A DNA stretch of 64,000 nt, from contig NZ_JALLIK010000099.1 in assembly GCF_023093595.1 (NCBI RefSeq), forward strand, positions 27,144-91,143, in the 5' to 3' direction. A program made the translations under genes and the position numbers. This document shows, one piece after another, positions 58,775 through 64,000 of the stretch (position 1 is the first letter of the stretch; each line of letters starts with the position of its first letter). Below the pieces are notes generated by a model. The model did no database searches, had not been told where the DNA came from, and was given only the letters and a program-made list of their open reading frames with translations. The DNA is from Thauera aromatica_A. GTDB lineage: Bacteria; Pseudomonadota; Gammaproteobacteria; Burkholderiales; Rhodocyclaceae.

Positions 58775-59862
58775 CAGGCGGCCTCGTTGCGGTCGAGCAC
58801 GGCGGCGAGTTCGGCCCAGACCCGCTCCGGTGCGAGGCGGGTGAAGCACAGCGGCTGCTCGCGGGCGAAGTCGGGGCGGGCGCGGTCGGCCGCGTCCGGC
58901 GTGTAGCGGCAGCGCTTGCGCAGACAGGGCGCGCAGGCGAAGTCGGAGGCGAGGTGGCGCTGGCCGGCGCCCCAGGCGCCGGTGAAACCGGGGTTGGTCG
59001 GGCCGTAGACCGACACCGTGGGCACTGCCAGGGCGGCGGCGAGGTGGCCGAGGCCGGTGTCCACGGCGATGCAGGCGTGGGCGCCGGCAAGCTCGGCGGC
59101 GACACCGGCGAGCGTCAGCCGCGGCAGCACGCGGGCGCCGGCAAGCCCTTCGGCCAGACGCTCGGCGCGGGCGCGCTCGGTGTCGTTGCCCCAGGGTAGG
59201 CGCACCTGCCAGCCCGCGGCGCAGGCGCGCTCGGCCAGGCGGCGCCAGTACAGCTCGGGCCAGTGCTTGGTCGCCCAGGTGGTGCCGTGGAGGAAGACGA
59301 GATAGGGTGCGCCGGGGTCGGCCGCCTGCGCGGCGCCGGCGAGCACGCGGGCGCGGTCGAGGCCGTAAGGGTCGGCCGCTGCGCCGGGCCCGTCGGGCAG
59401 GGCGTAGCCGAGCGCGGCGGCGAGCAGCTCGCGCACGCGCAGCACCGCGTGCCGGCCCCAGGCGACGGCGTGGCGGTGGCGGTAGAACAGGCTGGCGAGC
59501 GGCTCGCGCGCCGAGTGGCGGTCGAGGCCGTGCACCGGGCCGCGCGCATGGCGGGCGAGCCAGGCGCTCTTGAGCAGACCCTGGGCGTCGATCACGGCGT
59601 CGTAGCGCCGGGCGCCGATCGCCGCGGTGAACGCGCGCCACTCGCCGCTGCGCCAGGCCCGCAGCGGATGCTTGCGCCAGCGCCGCACTGCCACCGGGAT
59701 GACCCGGTCGACCGCCGGGCGCCAGCGCGGGATCTCGGCGAAGGCTTCCTCCACCACCCAGTCGAAGCGGATTCCGGGCAGCGCGCGCGCGGCGTCGGTG
59801 AGCGCCGGCAGGGTGTGGATGACGTCGCCGAGCGAGGACGTCTTGACGATCAGCACATGCAT
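58774..59862 (-). CDS. waaC: LPS heptosyltransferase I WaaC (RfaC)
   Basis: 362 residues, family 9 GT-B. The N-terminus MHVLIVKTSSLGDVIHTLPA has the catalytic Asp; WVVEEAFAEIPRWRP, VFLHGTTWATKHWPELYW and VDTGLGHLAAAL (heptose-binding) follow. It transfers the first heptose from ADP-heptose to Kdo. ATG 59862 is chosen by family alignment. It lies 7 bases after waaF. Confidence 0.95.
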   Translation of the reverse strand: MHVLIVKTSSLGDVIHTLPALTDAARALPGIRFDWVVEEAFAEIPRWRPAVDRVIPVAVRRWRKHPLRAWRSGEWRAFTAAIGARRYDAVIDAQGLLKSAWLARHARGPVHGLDRHSAREPLASLFYRHRHAVAWGRHAVLRVRELLAAALGYALPDGPGAAADPYGLDRARVLAGAAQAADPGAPYLVFLHGTTWATKHWPELYWRRLAERACAAGWQVRLPWGNDTERARAERLAEGLAGARVLPRLTLAGVAAELAGAHACIAVDTGLGHLAAALAVPTVSVYGPTNPGFTGAWGAGQRHLASDFACAPCLRKRCRYTPDAADRARPDFAREQPLCFTRLAPERVWAELAAVLDRNEAA

Positions 59863-59869
59863 CGCCGCG

Positions 59870-60982
59870 TCAGGCCCGTCCGGTGAAGTGCACGATTTCT
59901 GCTCCGGCCTCGCCGCCGGCATGCTCGAGCCCGGCGAGGCCGAGGCCGCCGAGCGCGGCGAGGATGCGCTCGGGGGCGAGGTCGGTGAGGCAGCGGGTGT
60001 GGCCGAGCGGGCAGGTGCGCTGGAAGCAGGGCGAACATTCCAGGCGCAGGGTCTGGATCGCGACGCGCTCCGCCAGCGGCGGCGTGTGTTCCGGGCTGGA
60101 CGAGCCGTAGAGCGCGACCAGCGGCACCTCGAGCGCGGCGGCGACGTGCATCAGGCCAGAGTCGTTGGTGACCGCGGCGGCGCACATCGCCAGCAGGTCG
60201 ACGGCGTCGCCCAGGGCGGTGAGGCCGGCGAGGTTGGTCACCGCCGGGTTGCCGGCGGCGATCGCTTCGCCGGCGGCGCGGTCCTTGTTCGAGCCGAGCA
60301 CCCAGACCTGGTAGCCGCGCGCGCCGAGCGCGCGTGCGAGCGCGGCGAAGTGCGGGATCGGCCACTGCTTGGCGGGGCCGTATTCGGCGCCGGGCATGAA
60401 GGCCACCGCAGGGCGTTCGGCGGGCAGCTCGAACCGTGCGCGCAGCACCGGCTGGTTGGCCGCCTGGGCCACCAGCCGCGGCAGCGGCAAGGGCTCGGGC
60501 AGCGGCGCGCCGGCGGGTGCGGCGAGGGCGATGAAGCGCTGCACCGTCATCGGCAGCGCGGCCTTGTCGAGGCGGCGCAGGTCGTTGAGCAGCAGGTAGC
60601 GCATCTCGCCGCGAAAGCCGGTGCGCTGCGGAATGCCGGCGAAAAAGGGCACCAGCGCGGACTTCAGCGAGCCGGGGAGGACGATCGCCTGGTCGTAGCC
60701 TTCGCCGGCGAGCGAGCGGCCCAGCGCACGGCGCGCGCCGAGGCCGAGTTCGCCGTGGCCGAGCGGCATCGCGACGCCGCGGCGTACTTCGGGCATGCGT
60801 TCGAGGATGGGCAGCGACCAGCCCGGCGCGAGCACGTCGATGGCGCATGCGCCGCGCTGTTTGAGGGCCTTGAACAGGCTCTGCGCCATCACCATGTCGC
60901 CGACCCAGGACGGGCCGACGACGAGGATGCGGCGGGCCGGCGCGCGCGCGCCGGCTGCGGGCGGTACGGCGGGCGTGTTCAT
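59870..60982 (-). CDS. waaF: LPS heptosyltransferase II WaaF (RfaF)
   Basis: 370 residues, family 9. RRILVVGPSWVGDMVMAQSL carries the catalytic Asp. AFMPGAEYGPAKQWPIPHFA and VTNDSGLMHVAAALEVPLVALYG form the donor pocket, and CFQRTCPLGHTRCL is the late Cys motif of WaaF. It adds heptose II. The N-terminal 15 residues are Ala/Pro-rich; MNTPAV at 60982 is the most likely start. Confidence 0.95.
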   Translation of the reverse strand: MNTPAVPPAAGARAPARRILVVGPSWVGDMVMAQSLFKALKQRGACAIDVLAPGWSLPILERMPEVRRGVAMPLGHGELGLGARRALGRSLAGEGYDQAIVLPGSLKSALVPFFAGIPQRTGFRGEMRYLLLNDLRRLDKAALPMTVQRFIALAAPAGAPLPEPLPLPRLVAQAANQPVLRARFELPAERPAVAFMPGAEYGPAKQWPIPHFAALARALGARGYQVWVLGSNKDRAAGEAIAAGNPAVTNLAGLTALGDAVDLLAMCAAAVTNDSGLMHVAAALEVPLVALYGSSSPEHTPPLAERVAIQTLRLECSPCFQRTCPLGHTRCLTDLAPERILAALGGLGLAGLEHAGGEAGAEIVHFTGRA

Positions 60983-61014
60983 CGCGTCCGGCTCATCGGC
61001 CACCGGCGGGGCGC

Positions 61015-61977
61015 TCAGCCACGGGTGGCGAGCCAGTCGAGGTAGGCGGGCACGCCGCTCTCCACGTCCATGAACGGGCGGTCGTAGCCGGCCGCGCGCA
61101 GGGCGCCCATGTCGGCCTCGGTGAAGCTCTGGTAGCGGCCCTTGAGGTGCTCGGGGAAGGGGATGTAGTCGATGCCGCCGCCTTCCTCGCCGCGGGCGCG
61201 CCGCCAGCGCAGCGCGGCGTGGGCGACGTCGTTGAAGCTCTGCGCGCGCCCGGTGCCGAGGTTGAAGATGCCCGACACCTGGGGGTTGTCGAGCAGCCAC
61301 AGGTTCACCGCGACGATGTCGTCGACGTGGATGAAGTCGCGCCGCTGCTCGCCCGGGCCGTAGCCGTCCGAGCCTTCGAACAGGCGCACCCGGCCGGATT
61401 CCTTCAGCTGGTTGTGGAAGTGGAAGGCGACGCTCGCCATCCCGCCCTTGTGCTGCTCGCGCGGGCCGTAGACGTTGAAGTAGCGCAGGCCCACGACCTG
61501 GCTGTCGAGGGCGGCGAGCTGCGGGCGCAGGTGGCAGTCGAACAGGAACTTGGAGTAGGCGTACATGTTCAGCGGCTGCTCGAACTCGCGCCCCTCGCGG
61601 AACACCGGCCCCATGCCGTACACCGAGGCCGACGAGGCATAGATCAGCGGCGTCCGGCGCGCGACGCACCAGGCGAGCAAGGCCTTGGTGTATTCGTAAT
61701 TCACCTTCATGACGAAGCGGCCGTCCCACTCGGTGGTCGACGAGCAGGCGCCTTCGTGGAACACCGCGTCCACCTGGCCGAAGCCTTCGTCGGCCCGGAT
61801 GCGGGCGAGGAAGTCGTCCTTGTCCACATAGTCGAGGATGTCGGCGTCGGCGAGGTTGAGGCACTTGCGCCCGTCGCTGAGATCGTCGACGACGAGGATG
61901 TCGCGGATGCCGCGGGCGTTGAGGCCGTGGACGATGTTGCTGCCGATGAAGCCGGCGCCGCCGGTGACGATGATCAT
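61015..61977 (-). CDS. hldD: ADP-L-glycero-D-manno-heptose 6-epimerase HldD
   Basis: 320 residues, extended SDR. MIIVTGGAGFIGSNIVHGLN binds NADP, FHEGACSSTTEWDG and IYASSASVYG are typical of HldD, and the catalytic pair lies in YAYSKFLFD. The last step of ADP-heptose synthesis. Between waaF and hldA, with 18- to 32-base gaps. Confidence 0.96.
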   Translation of the reverse strand: MIIVTGGAGFIGSNIVHGLNARGIRDILVVDDLSDGRKCLNLADADILDYVDKDDFLARIRADEGFGQVDAVFHEGACSSTTEWDGRFVMKVNYEYTKALLAWCVARRTPLIYASSASVYGMGPVFREGREFEQPLNMYAYSKFLFDCHLRPQLAALDSQVVGLRYFNVYGPREQHKGGMASVAFHFHNQLKESGRVRLFEGSDGYGPGEQRRDFIHVDDIVAVNLWLLDNPQVSGIFNLGTGRAQSFNDVAHAALRWRRARGEEGGGIDYIPFPEHLKGRYQSFTEADMGALRAAGYDRPFMDVESGVPAYLDWLATRG

Positions 61978-61995
61978 GGTGCGTTCCTCATGGTT

Positions 61996-62964
61996 TCAGG
62001 CTGCGGCGCCGGGCTCTACCGCGCGCCGGAGCGCCTCGGCGAGCTCGTCCGCGCCGACGGTGGCGGTGCCGAGCTTGCCGACGACGATGCCGGCGGCGAC
62101 GTTGGCCACCGCGGTGGCCTCGGCCAGCGCCAGGCCGCAGGCGAGCCCGGCGCCGAGTACGGCGACCACGGTGTCGCCGGCGCCGGTGACGTCGAATACG
62201 TCGCGCGCGCGGGTGGGCAGGTCGAGCGCCGCCTGGCCCTTTTGCAGCAGGGTCATGCCGCGCTCGGAGCGGGTGATCAGCACCGCTTCGAGGTCGAGCG
62301 CCTCGCGCAGGGTCTCGCCGCGCGCGCGCAGGGTCGGCTCGTCGGCGCAGTGGCCGACCACCGCTTCGAACTCGCTCAGGTTGGGGGTGATCACGGTGGC
62401 GCCGCAGTAGCGGCCGAAGTCGGTGCCCTTCGGGTCGACCACCACCGGCACGCCGGCCTCGCGGGCGACGCGGATCAGGCTGCCGACCTGGGCCAGGGTG
62501 CCCTTGCCGTAGTCGGACAGCACCACCGCGCCGGCGCCGGGCAGGGCGTCCTCGAAGGCGCGCTCGATGCCGGCCGATTCGAGCACGGCGAAGTTGTCCT
62601 CGAAGTCGAGCCGGATCAGCTGCTGGTGGCGGCTGATGATGCGCAGCTTGGTGATCGTCGGGTGCTGCGGCGCTTCGAGCAGGCGGCACCCCACCCGGCC
62701 GTCTTCGAGACGCTGGCGCAGGCGCGCGGCGGCCTCGTCGCGGCCGACCAGCGCCACCAGCTCGGTACGCGCGCCCAGTTCGGCGGCATTGAGGGCGACG
62801 TTGCCGGCGCCGCCGGCGCGGAACTCGTCGGTCTCCACCTTCACCACCGGCACCGGCGCCTCGGGCGAGATGCGGGTGGTCGAGCCGTGCCAGTAGCGGT
62901 CGAGCATCACGTCGCCGACGATGACGAGGCGGCCGCGGGAGAATTCGGGCAGGGGAAGCGACAT
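61996..62964 (-). CDS. hldA: D-glycero-beta-D-manno-heptose-7-phosphate kinase HldA (RfaE domain I)
   Basis: About 322 residues, PfkB/ribokinase family. RLVIVGDVMLDRYWHGSTTR and GGAGNVALNAAELGA form the sugar site, and DVFDVTGAGDTVVAVLGAGL the ATP/anion hole with catalytic Asp. It covers only the kinase half of HldE; the adenylyltransferase half is fused to GmhA at 26 kb. ATG 62964 is preferred over a GTG at 62979. Confidence 0.95.
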   Translation of the reverse strand: MSLPLPEFSRGRLVIVGDVMLDRYWHGSTTRISPEAPVPVVKVETDEFRAGGAGNVALNAAELGARTELVALVGRDEAAARLRQRLEDGRVGCRLLEAPQHPTITKLRIISRHQQLIRLDFEDNFAVLESAGIERAFEDALPGAGAVVLSDYGKGTLAQVGSLIRVAREAGVPVVVDPKGTDFGRYCGATVITPNLSEFEAVVGHCADEPTLRARGETLREALDLEAVLITRSERGMTLLQKGQAALDLPTRARDVFDVTGAGDTVVAVLGAGLACGLALAEATAVANVAAGIVVGKLGTATVGADELAEALRRAVEPGAAA

Positions 62965-63085
62965 GGTGTGGGTGGGCACGGACGGTCAGTCGCGGATTAT
63001 CCCATGAAGCCGGGCGCGGCTGGGAGCGGTGGTGCACCGCGCGTGGGATGCGTCCGGGCGGTGCGCGCCGGTGCGGCGGCGGCGC

Positions 63086-63637
63086 TCAGCGATTGAACCA
63101 GCGCAGGGTCGTGCCCCAGCTTTCGAGGTCGAGCCGGGTGGCCTGGCCGCACTGGAAGTCCAGCCCCAGCCAGCGCTCGGCGGGCAGGCCGAGGAGGTGG
63201 CCGGCGAGCACGCGCAGCGGGCCGCCGTGGGCGACGACGACGACCGGCTGCGCTGGCGCGTCCCCTTGCAGCTCTGCGAGCCAGTCGAGCGCGCGCGCCG
63301 CCAGCTCGCGCGCCGACTCGCCGCCGGGGGCGCGAAAGCCGAGCGGGTCGGCCGCCCAGGCGTCGATCGCGGGGCCGATGGAAGCGAAGCTGCGCCCTTC
63401 CCAGTCGCCGAAATGCATTTCCTTCAGGCGGGCGTCGAGTGTCGGTGCGCCGAGCTCCTCGGCGAGCAGGCGGGCGCGGGCGAGCGGGCTGGCGTACAGC
63501 GCGTAATCCGGCGGCAGCAGCGGACGCAGGCGGGCGGCGACCGCGGCGGCGGATTCGGCGAGGCCGACATCGTGCTGGCCGTAGCAGATGCCGGGCTCGA
63601 CCGCGGGGCGCGGGTGGCGGATCAGGTGGAGTTCCAT
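63086..63637 (-). CDS. Histidine phosphatase family protein (CobC/phosphoglycerate mutase-like)
   Basis: 183 residues. The phosphohistidine motif is LIRHPRP, followed by YASPLARARLLAEELG, the acid/base Glu in LKEMHFGDWEGRSF, and VVVVAHGGPLRVL with the second His. Length and FGDWEG fit alpha-ribazole-5'-phosphate phosphatase (CobC), the last-step enzyme of the cobalamin nucleotide loop, but phosphoglycerate-mutase-like relatives look the same. Other cobalamin genes, if any, are outside the window. Confidence 0.82.
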   Translation of the reverse strand: MELHLIRHPRPAVEPGICYGQHDVGLAESAAAVAARLRPLLPPDYALYASPLARARLLAEELGAPTLDARLKEMHFGDWEGRSFASIGPAIDAWAADPLGFRAPGGESARELAARALDWLAELQGDAPAQPVVVVAHGGPLRVLAGHLLGLPAERWLGLDFQCGQATRLDLESWGTTLRWFNR

Positions 63638-63905
63638 GGGCTTCGGCGGGTGGGGGGTGAGGCCTGGGGTGGGTTGATGGTTCGTGGTGCCGGCGGTTCG
63701 TGCCGCTCGATCTGTGTCTGTGGTACGGATCTTAGATAAAACGTTCGATCTGCAAAATCACTCCAAGGACGGCGCTTTCTGCGCGCTGCCGGCTTCCGGC
63801 ATGGCAAGCCTCATTGCGCCGCATCTTTGTGGCGCGATTCGATGTTGTATGCCAGATAAACTGATTTGCGCGCCAAATAAAGCTGATTCATCCTAAATCC
63901 GGCAG
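63638..63905. other. AT-richer non-coding stretch near the right edge
   Basis: From about 63720 the base composition falls visibly below that of the flanking genes (for example around 63725-63765 and 63840-63900). Short frames here have no similarity to anything I know. It might be a promoter region or the border of an acquired segment. I see no clear inverted repeat or tRNA. Confidence 0.4.
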
Positions 63906-64000
63906 TTACCCCAGCCCATCTGCATGATCAGCCAGCAAACGGAGGGGGTTCGGTGGCCCGATGGCTGCCAGCGTGCGCTTGAGCTGCTCACAGCAGCGCA
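63906..64000 (-). CDS. C-terminal end of an unrecognised protein, cut by the window edge
   Basis: The minus strand has an open frame entering at 63998 and stopping with TAA at 63906. The 30 residues visible contain LKRTLAAIGPPNPLRLLADH, which looks like real protein rather than chance, but is too short to place. It may belong to a mobile element or to a gene further right; I cannot decide. Confidence 0.3.
   Translation of the reverse strand, partial: RCCEQLKRTLAAIGPPNPLRLLADHADGLG

Noticed and set aside
61147..63096. Long plus-strand frame opposite hldD and hldA
   Set aside because: Low-complexity shadow of the two enzymes; no domain similarity.

Overview
The window is GC-rich, densely packed DNA from a Gram-negative bacterium. 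The LPS heptose, core and O-antigen genes, the [NiFe]-hydrogenase accessory genes, a sigma-54 regulator and the protein style all point to a betaproteobacterium of the Rhodocyclales (Thauera/Azoarcus-like). That placement is inferred from gene content, not from a database search. No rRNA, tRNA, CRISPR array or complete insertion sequence was found.

Left part (1-15.5 kb). A truncated nitronate monooxygenase-type gene is followed by an AcoR-type sigma-54 activator facing an aldehyde dehydrogenase / iron alcohol dehydrogenase pair. The spacer holds two TGTCGC...GCGACA palindromes and a good -24/-12 promoter. Next come a small Cys-rich protein, mutY, a flavin reductase, an isolated hupK-like gene, a HU gene with a perfect terminator, and a RhlE helicase with a long leader. 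The most notable locus is at 11.7-13.54 kb on the minus strand: promoter, cobalamin riboswitch, intrinsic terminator, a 54-residue peptide gene and a radical SAM/SPASM peptide-modifying enzyme. This is a B12-riboswitch-controlled ribosomal peptide system (CbpA/CbpB, 'cobopeptide' type). An ALDH7-type dehydrogenase diverges from it.

Middle-left (15.7-26.0 kb). Twelve minus-strand genes run almost without gaps: cutA, dsbD, ribE, ribB(X), ribH, nusB, hypA, hypB, a truncated hypF, hypC, hypD, hypE. Riboflavin synthesis and [NiFe]-hydrogenase cofactor assembly are thus physically joined. The HypF lacks the acylphosphatase, zinc-finger and YrdC parts.

Middle (26-49.4 kb). A GmhA-HldC fusion starts the surface-polysaccharide region. 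A HepT/MntA toxin-antitoxin pair follows, next to decayed Uma2 and nucleotidyltransferase fragments. Then come O-antigen/capsule genes: a 4,6-dehydratase, a WecA-type transferase, an epimerase, an OafA-like acyltransferase, a NodU-type carbamoyltransferase, a membrane protein, a glycosyltransferase, an acetyltransferase and a methyltransferase. These are followed by MsbA, small LPS-kinase-like proteins, an LtaS-like sulfatase, a PAP2 phosphatase and an EptA-type phosphoethanolamine transferase.

Right part (49.4-64 kb). A PmrAB-like two-component system lies between eptA and a cation efflux gene. Opposite it is a SHP / diheme cytochrome / membrane flavocytochrome electron-transfer operon. Direct repeats with an 11-bp period occur in front of eptA, in front of the cytochrome operon and in front of a methyltransferase gene, which suggests OmpR-family control. 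The window closes with a complete inner-core LPS operon (hldA, hldD, waaF, waaC, waaG, waaP and a two-domain kinase), a histidine phosphatase and an AT-richer edge with the tail of an unrecognised gene. The GmhA-HldC fusion at 26 kb and HldA/HldD at 61-63 kb together supply all ADP-heptose steps except the GmhB phosphatase.
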